Part shown: one piece after another, positions 15,572-25,549 of the stretch
How positions within the stretch are numbered: the stretch's first letter is position 1
Layout of the letters: each line of letters begins with the position of its first letter
Source: Planctomycetota bacterium
GTDB lineage: Bacteria; Planctomycetota; UBA1135; UBA2386
Assembly (NCBI GenBank): GCA_016793305.1
Contig: JAEUHU010000382.1
Location: forward strand, 1-34,397
DNA: 34,397 bases
Direction of reading: 5' to 3'
The notes under the pieces: model-generated
Database searches by the model: none
What the model was told of the DNA's origin: nothing
What the model saw: only the letters and a program-made list of their open reading frames with translations
Program-made: the position numbers and the translations under genes

Positions 15572-17050
15572 ATGCGACTCTCGACCCTGGCGCTGGTCTG
15601 GTGCCTGTTCTGCGGTGCGTTGACCGGTGCGTTCGTGTCCGGGCTCGTGCCGAACGGTCTCCGCCACGAAGCCCTCGAGACCGAGGACTTCGTGCTCGCG
15701 CGCCAGAAGGGCCAGGAGAAGCGCATCACGCCGTCGCAGTGGTGGCTCGAGCCGCGCCGCTACGGCGACTTCGACCTCTGGATGGACGTCGAGCTCGGCG
15801 AGAACGTCGACCTCGACGTGCTGCTGCGCCAGGTGGAGCCGCGCTTCGTCGGCACGGAGATGCTGCCGTTCCAAGGCCGCTTCTCGGTGCTGCGCGTGTC
15901 GAGCCGGTCGCGTGGCCCCGCCTGGGTCTCGCGCGACCAGGCCCTGTCGGGCCCGCACGGCGGGGGCGTCGAGGTCGCGGCCGGCATCCCGGCCAGCATC
16001 AAGATCGAAGCGCGCGGCCGCGTGCTGCGCGCGAACGTCGCCGGCCAGCGCCTGCCGGAGTGCCACGCCGCCGACGTCTACGGCATGCTGACGATGATCG
16101 CGCACGGCGGCGACGTCGTCGTGCACTCGCTGCGCATCGACAACCACGGCCCGCATCGGCCGTGGCTGTGGTCGCGCGCCCTGTGGATCGGGCTCGGGGT
16201 GCTCGGTGCCCTCTGCCTCGTCGCGATCACGTGTGGGAACGGCGCCCGCTGGCGGGATCTCGTCGCCGCCAGCCTCGCACCGCCGCTGCTGGCGTGGCTG
16301 CTGGTGCGCCGCTTCGACCTCGAGCTCGGCTGGCCGCCGGCACCGGCGATGCTGTGCCTGCTGACCGCGTGCCTCGCCACGTGGCTGCTGCAGCGGCGAG
16401 GCTTGCCGACGCTCGCCCTCGTGTTCGTGCTGGTGGTGCCGCTCTTCGGTGCCGCCGAGGCGATGCTGCACCGCGACGACCACGGCATCGACGCGCTGTT
16501 CGGCGAACGCGCCGGCTCGCAGCTCAGCGAGGCGCTCGGTGGGCTCGTGCGCGGGCCGCTCGGCCTGCACGATCCGGGCCGGCCGGGGCCGCGGGTCTTC
16601 CTGCTCGGCGGCCAACCGCTCTACGACCGAGGCGACCGCGGCGACCATCTCGAAGTGCTGCTGACCCGTGCCCTGGGCGGGGCGGTCGGCAAGCCGGTCG
16701 ACGTGCCCTGCCTGCCGACGGTGCTGCCGACGCCCGACCAGCAGTGGCGGTTGTTCACGACCTGCTACGCGCACTACCACACCGACGTCGTGGTGTTCGG
16801 GGTCGGCGCCGATGCCGAGGGCGTGGCGGAGGACACCTTGCGGCGCACGCTCGACGCGGCGCGGCGCCACTGCCACGAGCGCGGCATCCGCCTGCTGCTG
16901 TTCGCCGACGCGGCGGCGCCAGCACCCCTCTGCGCGGTGCTGCAACAGGCGGCGCACGACGGGGTGACGTTCGTCGCCGGCAGTGCGGGGGCGCTGCCGC
17001 GCACGCTCGCCGACGAGCTCGCCAAGGCCATCGTTCCACTGCTGCCATGA
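15572..17050 (+). CDS. Membrane protein with N-terminal sandwich domain and degenerate SGNH-like C-terminus
   Basis: A 492-residue protein without a family assignment. It has an N-terminal signal or anchor (MRLSTLALVWCLFCGALTGAFVSG); residues about 45-195 form a beta-rich extracytoplasmic domain (WWLEPRRYGDFDLWMDVELG, VHSLRIDNHG) resembling a concanavalin/LamG-type sandwich. Four hydrophobic segments follow, between about 200 and 305. The soluble C-terminal part (RVFLLGGQPLYDRGDRGD, TDVVVFGVGADAE) recalls an SGNH/GDSL hydrolase fold, but the nucleophile motif GDS or GGSS is replaced by GGQ, so activity is doubtful. The stop overlaps the next start (ATGA), and a promoter with TAGCAT sits eight bases before the start. 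The domain calls are inference from patterns. Confidence 0.7.
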   Translation: MRLSTLALVWCLFCGALTGAFVSGLVPNGLRHEALETEDFVLARQKGQEKRITPSQWWLEPRRYGDFDLWMDVELGENVDLDVLLRQVEPRFVGTEMLPFQGRFSVLRVSSRSRGPAWVSRDQALSGPHGGGVEVAAGIPASIKIEARGRVLRANVAGQRLPECHAADVYGMLTMIAHGGDVVVHSLRIDNHGPHRPWLWSRALWIGLGVLGALCLVAITCGNGARWRDLVAASLAPPLLAWLLVRRFDLELGWPPAPAMLCLLTACLATWLLQRRGLPTLALVFVLVVPLFGAAEAMLHRDDHGIDALFGERAGSQLSEALGGLVRGPLGLHDPGRPGPRVFLLGGQPLYDRGDRGDHLEVLLTRALGGAVGKPVDVPCLPTVLPTPDQQWRLFTTCYAHYHTDVVVFGVGADAEGVAEDTLRRTLDAARRHCHERGIRLLLFADAAAPAPLCAVLQQAAHDGVTFVAGSAGALPRTLADELAKAIVPLLP

Positions 17051-17496
17051 GGGACGCTGCAGGAGATCCCGAACTGGCGAGCCTGCTCGCGGCTGCCGCC
17101 ACGGAGCCGGATCCGTTGGGTGCGACCGCCATCGCGGGCCGTGCCGCCATCGTGGCGTTGCACACGGCAGGCCGCCTGCGACACCCCGGGGATCGGGTCG
17201 CCGCAGCGTCGTTGCTGCTCCAAGGCGAACGGGTCGAAGAAGTCCGCCTCGCCGAACGGCTGTTGCTCGCCGAGCTCAAGGGGCAACCGGCGGCCCGGCC
17301 GCTCGCCGCGCGAGCGTTCGATCGGCTGCGGCGGCTCGCCGGCCAGCCGCAGAAGTTCGGCACGGAGGTGGTCGCGGTCGGCGAGCGGTTCGAGCTGTGG
17401 CCGGTCGATGGCGTGACGACCGACAGCGAGCGGGCGAAGTGGGGGATCGCGCCGTTGGCCGAGCTGCAACGACTCGCCGCGGGTCGGGCTCGCTGA
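17047..17496 (+). CDS. Small DUF6624-like protein
   Basis: A 149-residue cytoplasmic protein, translationally coupled to the preceding membrane protein by ATGA. The first two thirds are helical, with alanine- and leucine-rich stretches (DRVAAASLLLQGERVEEVRL and AERLLLAELKG). The end has QKFGTEVV, then a Trp-Pro-Val-Asp segment, then SERAKWGIAPLAELQRL. That layout resembles the DUF6624 pattern (QxYGTQ ... P...D.. RR..LGL.PL..Y), a family of unknown biochemical role. The match is by eye to a short pattern, so it should be taken as a suggestion. The following gene starts 90 bases later with its own promoter-like sequence. Confidence 0.6.
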   Translation: MRDAAGDPELASLLAAAATEPDPLGATAIAGRAAIVALHTAGRLRHPGDRVAAASLLLQGERVEEVRLAERLLLAELKGQPAARPLAARAFDRLRRLAGQPQKFGTEVVAVGERFELWPVDGVTTDSERAKWGIAPLAELQRLAAGRAR

Positions 17497-17546
17497 GATG
17501 TCGTGGTTCGGTGTGCCGGGCCGAGAGCCAACGGCCGATCGCGGGC

Positions 17547-17575
17547 TTCGAACGCTCGTCGGGGACCGTTACCGT
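17547..17575 (+). promoter_or_regulatory. Possible promoter for the gene at 17587
   Basis: TTCGAA (17547-17552) and TACCGT (17570-17575) are 17 bases apart. Only 11 bases separate the TACCGT from ATG 17587, and there is no Shine-Dalgarno between them. Confidence 0.35.
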
Positions 17576-17586
17576 GCCTTCACCCG

Positions 17587-19119
17587 ATGTCGCACCGGTC
17601 CTGGTTCTGGTCGCTCGCAGCCGTCGCGGCCCTGGTCGCGGGGGGCCGCGCGTTCCTGGACCGTTGGACCGCCGATTCGGTGTGGCTGGCGATGCGGGTC
17701 GCGTCGCACTTCGTCGCCGGGCAGGGCCTGGTCGGCAACCCAGGTCCCGATGCCCCGCCGTTGCCGGGCGCCGATTCGCTCGTGCTCGGCATGGTGCTCG
17801 CGTGTGGCCGGCTGGTCGGTGCTGGCGACGACGCTCTCGCGGCGCTGGCCAGTGCGCTCGGTGCGCTCGCACTCGCCACCGGAACGTTGCTGCTGGCCGC
17901 GTTCGCGTGGCGCAGCAGCGGCGGCCGTGCGCGACTGCCGCTCGGATCGATGGTGGTGGCTGCTTCGCCGACCCTCGGCACCTGCGCAGGAGGTGGCCCC
18001 GAGGCTGTGCTGCTCGGTGGGTTGCTGGTGGCGATGCTGCGCTTCTGCTGCGCCGTTCGCTGTGCGCGCGAAGCGTGGCTGCTCGGCTTCCTGGCGGTCC
18101 TGGCGGCGCTGACGGCGCCGGCTGCTGGTTGGTTCGGTGTCGTCGCCTTCGGTTGCCTCGCCCACGATGCCGTGGTGCGGCGCTCGCAGCGGCTCCTGCT
18201 CGGCGCCGTGGTGCCGTGGCTCGTCGTCTACGCGCCGTACGCGTGGTGGCGGCTGCAGAACGGTGGGAACGTGCGGATCCCGGTGGTCGACGGGGCGCTC
18301 GTGCTGCAGGTGGGCCTGGCCCTGCTGCCGCTGTGGCTCGGGATCGCGCCGGCCCTGGTGTTCGCGGTTCGGGCACCGGATCTGCTCGCGTCGATCAGTC
18401 CGTTCCTCGGCCGGCGGCCCTGGTTCGTGCTGCTGGCGTTCGGCGTGGCCGGCGGCATCGGCGTCGCCGTGGCACCGTCCGAGGCGTCGGCGGTCGTCGT
18501 GCTCGTTGCCTCGGCGATGGTGCTGGCGGCGGGGCTCGACCTGCTCTGCCTGCGCTGGCGCGCTGCGGGGTTGCCGTTCGCACTGGCTTGCATGCTGGTG
18601 CCGTGGGCCTTCGTCGGCTGGGGGGACGACGCCCTGGCCGCGAGGCGTGGCGCGGCGTTGCAGCGCAGCGCGGCCGGTGCTGCAGACGGCGATGCGCTGG
18701 CGCGCGTGTTCGCGGGACTCGAGGTCGCCGTGCAGGTGGATCTGCAGTCGCTCGAACTCGGCTGTCGCGCGCAGCCCGAGATCGTCGTGCTGGCGCCCGA
18801 AGACGACCGGCGCCTGCACTTCACGTTCGCGGTGGCGACGGACGGACTGCCGCACGAAGCCTGGCGGCGCGTACAGTTCCTCGGGCGCGTGCCGGCGCGT
18901 CTGCTGCGCTACGAACCGGACCTGGTCGCCGAGTTGCGTCGTCGCGATCCGGGCTTCCAGTGCGTCGACGTCTCGTCGTTCCTCGACGACTACCTGCGAC
19001 ATCTCGAGCAGCGCTCGAAGGCCGAAGTCGCAGCGGATCTCGCCGCGCTCCGTCGGGTGTGGTTCGATGGCCGCGACGATGCACGGCTCGCCGTGCTGAC
19101 GGCGTTCCTGCAGCGCTGA
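17587..19119 (+). CDS. GT-C-like integral membrane protein
   Basis: A 510-residue polytopic membrane protein. The N-terminus is one hydrophobic helix followed by a loop, RWTADSVWLAMRVASHFVAG then QGLVGNPGPDAPPLPGADSL. It resembles the first periplasmic loop of AftB-type and related GT-C glycosyltransferases (DDAFISLRYAxN..xGxGLVxNPGE...); the acidic residue in ADS would be the metal or donor-site aspartate. Roughly nine or ten hydrophobic stretches span residues about 60-380, and a soluble alpha/beta C-terminal domain follows (about 400-510, ending LAVLTAFLQR). A lipid-linked sugar donor would be expected but nothing in the sequence names it. ATG 17587 is chosen because it leads straight into the first helix. 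It converges on the next gene with only 18 bases between stops. Confidence 0.65.
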   Translation: MSHRSWFWSLAAVAALVAGGRAFLDRWTADSVWLAMRVASHFVAGQGLVGNPGPDAPPLPGADSLVLGMVLACGRLVGAGDDALAALASALGALALATGTLLLAAFAWRSSGGRARLPLGSMVVAASPTLGTCAGGGPEAVLLGGLLVAMLRFCCAVRCAREAWLLGFLAVLAALTAPAAGWFGVVAFGCLAHDAVVRRSQRLLLGAVVPWLVVYAPYAWWRLQNGGNVRIPVVDGALVLQVGLALLPLWLGIAPALVFAVRAPDLLASISPFLGRRPWFVLLAFGVAGGIGVAVAPSEASAVVVLVASAMVLAAGLDLLCLRWRAAGLPFALACMLVPWAFVGWGDDALAARRGAALQRSAAGAADGDALARVFAGLEVAVQVDLQSLELGCRAQPEIVVLAPEDDRRLHFTFAVATDGLPHEAWRRVQFLGRVPARLLRYEPDLVAELRRRDPGFQCVDVSSFLDDYLRHLEQRSKAEVAADLAALRRVWFDGRDDARLAVLTAFLQR

Positions 19120-19137
19120 GTGCGCGGAGTTCGGCGG

Positions 19138-21138
19138 TCAGCGCTTCAGCGCGAGCAGGGCGGCCGCCAGCAGCGATGCCACGCCGGTGATGCCGACGAG
19201 CACGATCGGATCGCGCCAGGTCACCGACGCCTTGGAATGGTGCGGATCGGCGTCCGCCTCGCCGTGGCCGGAGTTGCCGTGCGGTTCGGCGTGCGTGTCA
19301 CCGTGTCCGGAGTTGCCGTGTGGCTCGGCGTGGGCGTCGCCGTGTCCGGAGCTGCCGTGTGTCTCGGCGTGGGCGTCGCCGTGGCCGGTGTTGCCGTGTG
19401 GCTCGGCGTGGGCGTCGCCGTGTCCGGAGCTGCCGTGCGGCTCGGCGTGGGCGTCGCCGTGTCCGGAGCTGCCGTGCGGCTCGGCGTGCGCGTCGCCGTG
19501 TCCGGAGTTGCCGTGTGGCTCGGCGTGGGCGTCGCCGTGGGCAGCATTGCCGTGCGGCTCGGCGTGCGCGTCGCCATGGCCGGCGTTGCCGTGGGCCTCG
19601 CCGTGCGCGCCGTGTCCACTCGCGCCATGCTGCGGTGCCATTTCACCGGCCGGGGCCGCGGGCGTGTCCCAGTCGACGACCGGCAGGTCGTGCGATTCGT
19701 GCGCGTCGTGCGCAGCGCCGGTCTTCGGGGTGTGCGCTTCGGGCTCGCTCGCGTGGCCACCTCCGTGGGACGGAACGTGCGCCGCGGTCGGTTCGCCGAC
19801 CGGGGCCGCGTCCTTGAGCCACGTGATGTCGCCGCTGGCGACGTCGTAGATGCTGGCGAGCATCGCGAAACGGCCGCTGTTCTCGAGTTCGCGCAGCAGA
19901 CGCGAACGGGAGCGTGCCTCGACCAGCGTGCGCGCGGCGTGCAGGTGGGTGGCGATGCTCTCGAGCTCCCGGGGGGCGCCGGCGGCGCGGGCCTTCGCGA
20001 CCGACGGCTCGATGCGCTGCAGCAACGCGCGCATGCTCGGCGACAGGTTCTGGCGCTCCGGCGCGTTGGTGGCCGCGTGGACCATGTCGCAACGCTCGTG
20101 GCCGAGCACCAGCAGGAGCGAGCAGCCGAACCGCTGGGCGGCCTGTTCGACGCTGGCCAGGGCGTTCTCGGTCAGCACGTTGCCCGGCGTGCGGACCACG
20201 AACAGCTCGCCGAGCCCGGCGTCGAAGATGTGCTCGGGGACCACGCGCGAGTCGGCGCAGGTCAGCACGATCACCGGCGGCGTCTGGCCTTCGACCAGCG
20301 CTTCGCGGCGCGCCATGCCGAGGTCGGCGGTCGGTTTGCCGTCGCCGAGGAAGCGGCGATGGCCGGCCTGCAGCATGCGCAGGGCGACGTGTGGCGGCGT
20401 GCCGGCGGGCACCGCGCCGAGCGGGGCGCTGGCGCGGGTCTCCGGTTCGGCCGGCAGCGGCCGGATCGGCAGCCATTCGACGGCACCGCTCGGTTGGTGG
20501 CAACGCGCGGCCACGACCTTGACCTTGCCGACCGACGCGAAGCGACGCAGCACGGCGCTGCGGCGCAGGCATTCGGCGACGGTGCCGTGGGCGTGTTCCT
20601 CCTCGCAGGCCGAGCACAGCTCCTTGCCGCCGAGATCGCGATGGCGGACCTTGCGCACGGCGGGCTCGATCTGCTCGAGCAGCTGCTGCAGGCTGTCGCT
20701 GTCGGCGCGCTGCTGGGTCTTGGCTTGCACCTGGTCGACGCTGGCGGCGACCGCGGCACAGCCCTCGTGGCCGAGCACGATGACCAGCGGCACGTTCAGG
20801 TCCGCGACCGCGTGCTCGAGGCCGGCCATGGTCTCGGCGTCGACCGTGTGGCCGGCAGTGCGGATCACGTAGAGCTCGCCGAGGCCCGTGTTGAAGAGAT
20901 GCTCGGGCGGCACCTGGCTGTCGGCACAGCAGATCACCACCGCGAAGGGGTTCTGGCCGCGCGCCAGCGTGCGGCGCACGCCTTCGCCGAGCGGCTGCAA
21001 CTGGGAACGTTCCTGCTGGAAGCGCTGGTTGCCCTCCTGCAGCGCGCGCAGCGCTTCGTCGGGCGTGCGCTGGCCGGGCAGCAAGGTGGCGGCCGTCAGC
21101 AGCAGCAGCAAGGAGCCGATCGTCGTCGAGAACTTCAT
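19138..21138 (-). CDS. Exported double beta-carbonic anhydrase with His-rich repeats and membrane anchor
   Basis: A 666-residue protein. After the signal peptide (MKFSTTIGSLLLLLTAATLLPG) come two beta-class carbonic anhydrase domains. Domain 1 (about 27-225) has CADSQ at 71-75 and HEGC at 124-127. Domain 2 (about 248-445) has the canonical CADSR at 294-298 and HERC at 347-350. Both should bind zinc through Cys-His-Cys, but domain 1 has lost the arginine of the catalytic Asp-Arg dyad. Residues about 450-635 are rich in His, Asp and Glu and contain eight 13-residue repeats like GHGDAHAEPHGNS. The end, DPIVLVGITGVASLLAAALLALKR, is a membrane helix, so the enzyme would hang in the periplasm tethered to the membrane. 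GAGAGGG lies seven bases before ATG 21138. Zinc or nickel buffering by the repeats is inference. Confidence 0.88.
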   Translation of the reverse strand: MKFSTTIGSLLLLLTAATLLPGQRTPDEALRALQEGNQRFQQERSQLQPLGEGVRRTLARGQNPFAVVICCADSQVPPEHLFNTGLGELYVIRTAGHTVDAETMAGLEHAVADLNVPLVIVLGHEGCAAVAASVDQVQAKTQQRADSDSLQQLLEQIEPAVRKVRHRDLGGKELCSACEEEHAHGTVAECLRRSAVLRRFASVGKVKVVAARCHQPSGAVEWLPIRPLPAEPETRASAPLGAVPAGTPPHVALRMLQAGHRRFLGDGKPTADLGMARREALVEGQTPPVIVLTCADSRVVPEHIFDAGLGELFVVRTPGNVLTENALASVEQAAQRFGCSLLLVLGHERCDMVHAATNAPERQNLSPSMRALLQRIEPSVAKARAAGAPRELESIATHLHAARTLVEARSRSRLLRELENSGRFAMLASIYDVASGDITWLKDAAPVGEPTAAHVPSHGGGHASEPEAHTPKTGAAHDAHESHDLPVVDWDTPAAPAGEMAPQHGASGHGAHGEAHGNAGHGDAHAEPHGNAAHGDAHAEPHGNSGHGDAHAEPHGSSGHGDAHAEPHGSSGHGDAHAEPHGNTGHGDAHAETHGSSGHGDAHAEPHGNSGHGDTHAEPHGNSGHGEADADPHHSKASVTWRDPIVLVGITGVASLLAAALLALKR
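19270..19581 (-). repeat. Eight tandem 39-bp units encoding a His-rich 13-residue repeat
   Basis: Eight in-frame units, each 39 bp, encode GHGDAHAEPHG followed by NS, SS, NT or NA (variants: AHGD in unit 2, AETHG in unit 6, GDTHAE in unit 8). A degenerate unit, GHGEADADPHHS, precedes the membrane helix, and a shorter GHGAHGEAHGNA lies on the other side. Variation is mostly synonymous or confined to the last two residues, as expected from slipped-strand or recombination turnover. There are no unique spacers, so it is not CRISPR. Confidence 0.92.
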
Positions 21139-21368
21139 GCGTCTACCCTCTCTTCCCCGGTGTCGAGCCTCGGTGTCGTAGGCGTCGTCACCATCGGTCG
21201 CGGCGTTGCGAAACTGGGCGGCGACCGGCTTGCGGCCCTGGCACGGTGCGTTGGCTGACGGGTTCTGCGACAGCGTGCCGGGGGTGTGCAGCCAGCGCCG
21301 ACCACCCGATCGCCCCGAGACCCTGGACCGGTAGCGTCGCTGCGCCGAACATCCGACCAGTTCTCTGC

Positions 21369-21373
21369 GGAGG
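21369..21373 (+). promoter_or_regulatory. Strong ribosome binding site for the serine hydrolase
   Basis: GGAGG ends seven bases before ATG 21381 and selects that codon over the upstream in-frame extension, which runs into the leader of the divergent carbonic anhydrase gene. The 242-base divergent gap 21139-21380 shows no promoter I would call. Confidence 0.65.
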
Positions 21374-21380
21374 CTCCTCC

Positions 21381-22724
21381 ATGACGACCTGGCTCGCGGT
21401 GCGTGCGTCGCTGCTGTGCTTCTTGACCTCGGGCCTGCTCGCCCAGCAACCCGCCGATCCCGACGAACGTGTGGTCGGCGAACGGGGTGCTCCGATCGCC
21501 GCCTTGGTGCGGGGCATGGAGGCGCACGGCTTCTGTGGCGCCGTGCTGGCTGCGCGCGACGGCGAGGTCGTCGCCGCACTCGGGGTCGGGCTCGCGGACG
21601 CAGCGACCAAGCGACGCAACACCGCCAGGACCCTGTTCGAGATCGCCAGCGCGACGAAGCAGTTCACCGCCGCCGCGATCCTGGTCCTGCAGCAGGACGG
21701 CAAACTGACCCTCGACGATCCGATCGGCAAGCATCTGCCGGGTGTGCCGAAGCACGCGCAGGCGGTGACGGTGCGCCACCTGCTGCAGCACACGTCCGGG
21801 TTCCCGCCGGAGCGCACGGCGGGAGGGCAGGACGATCTGGCCAAGTCGGTGCGGGCGTTCCTCGGCGAACCGGCGCGGCATCCACCCGGCGAACGGTTCG
21901 GCTACTGGAACCCGGGCTACGCCTTGCTGGCAGGGATCGTCGAACGGGCCTCGGGCCAGGACTACGTCGCGTTCTGCCAGCGCCGCTTGTTCGGGCCGGC
22001 CGGCATGGGCGCAGCGACCTTCACCGGGGAACGGGCGCCGGCGGGGGTGCCCGTGGCGCTGGGCGCGGAGGGGGCGGCATCGCGCCCAGCACTCGGGCAT
22101 CCGTACCGGAGCTACGGCTTCCAGTACCGCGGCATGGGTGGGGCCGTCTGCAACGTCTACGACCTGTGGCGCTGGGACCGGGCCCTCGCCGGCGACACGG
22201 TGCTGACGAAGGCCAGCAAGGAGTTGTTGTTCCGGCCGGGGCTCGAGCACTACGCGCTCGGCTGGATCGTCACCGAGGAGCCGGGACGCGGGGTGCGCCA
22301 GGAGCACGGCGGGGACGTCGCGGGCTTCCACACGGTGATGCGCCGCTACCCCGATCGGGGGGTGCTGGTGGTGGTGCTCACCAACGGCAAGGGGGTGATG
22401 CGCCACGAGGTCGCCGACGCGGTGACCGCGCTGCTGTTCGACGAGCCGTCGCCGATCGTGCCGGCGGAGCTGGCAGGCCGGCTGGTCGGGGCCTGGCGCA
22501 GCGAGCGGGGCTGTGTGCTGCGGGTGCAGGCGAACGGGCCGCTGCTTGAGGCCAACCTGGAGTGGGTCGCCGGGCAGCGCACGCGGGGCAGCCTGGTGGG
22601 CAGCGACCTCGCCACCCTCAGCTGGTTCGAAGCGGGCACCGGCAAGCGCTACCCGGTCACGTTCGGCAAGGAGGGCGAGTCGCTCGTCGCGCTGGGCTTC
22701 GAGGGCATGACGTTCCGTCGCTGA
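21381..22724 (+). CDS. Exported serine hydrolase of the beta-lactamase/PBP4* family
   Basis: A 447-residue protein with a signal peptide ([22 protein letters not shown]). The class C beta-lactamase-like fold is marked by its three active-site motifs: SATK at 90-93 (nucleophile Ser90, base Lys93), YWN at 175-177, and HGG at 309-311, which replaces the KTG triad. Members of this family include peptidases, esterases and lactamases; the substrate cannot be told from sequence. About 100 residues after the catalytic domain form a small beta-rich tail ([20 protein letters not shown] to the end), as in PBP4*-type enzymes with a lipocalin-like C-terminus. The gene lies divergent from the carbonic anhydrase gene and 233 bases before EF-G. 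Confidence 0.9.
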   Translation: MTTWLAVRASLLCFLTSGLLAQQPADPDERVVGERGAPIAALVRGMEAHGFCGAVLAARDGEVVAALGVGLADAATKRRNTARTLFEIASATKQFTAAAILVLQQDGKLTLDDPIGKHLPGVPKHAQAVTVRHLLQHTSGFPPERTAGGQDDLAKSVRAFLGEPARHPPGERFGYWNPGYALLAGIVERASGQDYVAFCQRRLFGPAGMGAATFTGERAPAGVPVALGAEGAASRPALGHPYRSYGFQYRGMGGAVCNVYDLWRWDRALAGDTVLTKASKELLFRPGLEHYALGWIVTEEPGRGVRQEHGGDVAGFHTVMRRYPDRGVLVVVLTNGKGVMRHEVADAVTALLFDEPSPIVPAELAGRLVGAWRSERGCVLRVQANGPLLEANLEWVAGQRTRGSLVGSDLATLSWFEAGTGKRYPVTFGKEGESLVALGFEGMTFRR

Positions 22725-22777
22725 CGCTGCGGCGCGGATCTCGTCCTCCCGCTCCTGGGGGCCGGGCGCGCCAGCCG

Positions 22778-22805
22778 TTGACGCCCGGCCGGCGGACGCT
22801 ACCGT
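22778..22805 (+). promoter_or_regulatory. Promoter of the EF-G gene
   Basis: TTGACG (22778-22783) and TACCGT (22800-22805) are 16 bases apart, the best sigma-70-type match in the window. It predicts a leader of about 110-150 bases, depending on which start codon is used. Confidence 0.55.
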
Positions 22806-22828
22806 TCTCCGCCTTCCAACCCGACCAC

Positions 22829-22916
22829 CTGCACGGTGACTGCGGGTCCGGTTCCGGGTGCAGCGGCTGCGCCGGGTCCCCGATGTTCGCCGCCGCGTCA
22901 CACGCCCGTGCGTGTG
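22829..22916 (+). promoter_or_regulatory. Structured 5' leader of the EF-G gene
   Basis: Two inverted repeats lie in the leader: CTGCAC (22829-22834) with GTGCAG (22858-22863), and CACACGC (22899-22905) with GCGTGTG (22910-22916) around the loop CCGT. The second ends eight bases before ATG 22925. No known riboswitch or ribosomal leader is recognised. Confidence 0.4.
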
Positions 22917-22957
22917 CTCCCAGCATGTCCAACACCAGTTCCAACCCCCGCCCAGCC

Positions 22958-25057
<2,100 letters not shown>

Positions 25058-25082
25058 TCGCTCGACCTGGGTCGTCCCGTCA

Positions 25083-25118
25083 CCGCGCGCGACGCCACTC
25101 CGGTGGCTTCGCGCGCGG
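25083..25118 (+). terminator. Hairpin between the EF-G and cupin genes
   Basis: A very stable stem: CCGCGCGCGA (25083-25092) pairs with TCGCGCGCGG (25109-25118), then after one mismatch GCCAC (25094-25098) pairs with GTGGC (25103-25107) around TCCG. It lies 26 bases after the EF-G stop, and a short TTT follows at 25124-25126. It could serve both convergent genes. Confidence 0.65.
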
Positions 25119-25166
25119 CGGCGTTTCCGGGCGATGCAGTCGGGCGAGCGACGCGGCGCGAACGTC

Positions 25167-25490
25167 CTAGACGCCGAGCAGGCGCACGCCTTCGTGCGCC
25201 AGCGCCAACAGCACGCAGGCTTCGCCGCCAGGCAGTGCCACCGGCTCGTGCACGCTGCGGTCTTCGTAGACCACGAACGAGCCGGCGCGATGGTCGCCGA
25301 GCGCGTCGCGATAGCCGCCCTGCAGCACCAGCACGTGCTCTTCGCCTTGGTGCCGGTGCTCCGGATAGCCGCGGCCGGGCTCCATGCGGATCAGGGCGAG
25401 CACCCGGCCGGACTGCTTGTCGCTGGCGTAGAAGTGGATCGCCACGCCTGGGTAGCGGGTCGTGCGCCAGGGGATCGCCGCGAGGTCCAT
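25167..25490 (-). CDS. ChrR-type cupin protein
   Basis: A 107-residue single-domain cupin. The metal-binding motifs are EHRHQGEEHVLVLQGGYRD (first motif, three histidines and a glutamate) and SFVVYEDRSVHEPVALPGGE (second motif with His). The end, CVLLALAHEGVRLLGV, closely follows the ChrR cupin pattern (anti-sigma factor C-terminal domain and free-standing relatives). Free-standing members bind zinc or iron and often act in stress responses or as small dioxygenase-like proteins; no sigma factor or zinc-anti-sigma helix is present here, so a regulatory role is not shown. It ends in TAG, showing that TAG is used as a true stop in this genome. It is divergent from the PTPS-family gene with 59 bases between. 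Confidence 0.85.
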   Translation of the reverse strand: MDLAAIPWRTTRYPGVAIHFYASDKQSGRVLALIRMEPGRGYPEHRHQGEEHVLVLQGGYRDALGDHRAGSFVVYEDRSVHEPVALPGGEACVLLALAHEGVRLLGV

Positions 25491-25549
25491 CCGGGCAGCT
25501 GAACCGGGCAGCTGCCACGCTGCAACCGGCTGGTATCCTCCGACGCCCC

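Noticed and set aside
19270..19581. Possible CRISPR array because of regular 39-bp spacing
   Set aside because: Units are head to tail with no unique spacers and keep a coding frame.
19120..21258. Long plus-strand open frame opposite the carbonic anhydrase gene, rich in repeated VAVSGVAVWLGVG
   Set aside because: It is the mirror of the His-rich repeat array read on the other strand. The minus frame has a signal peptide, two recognisable domains and a membrane helix; the plus frame has none.
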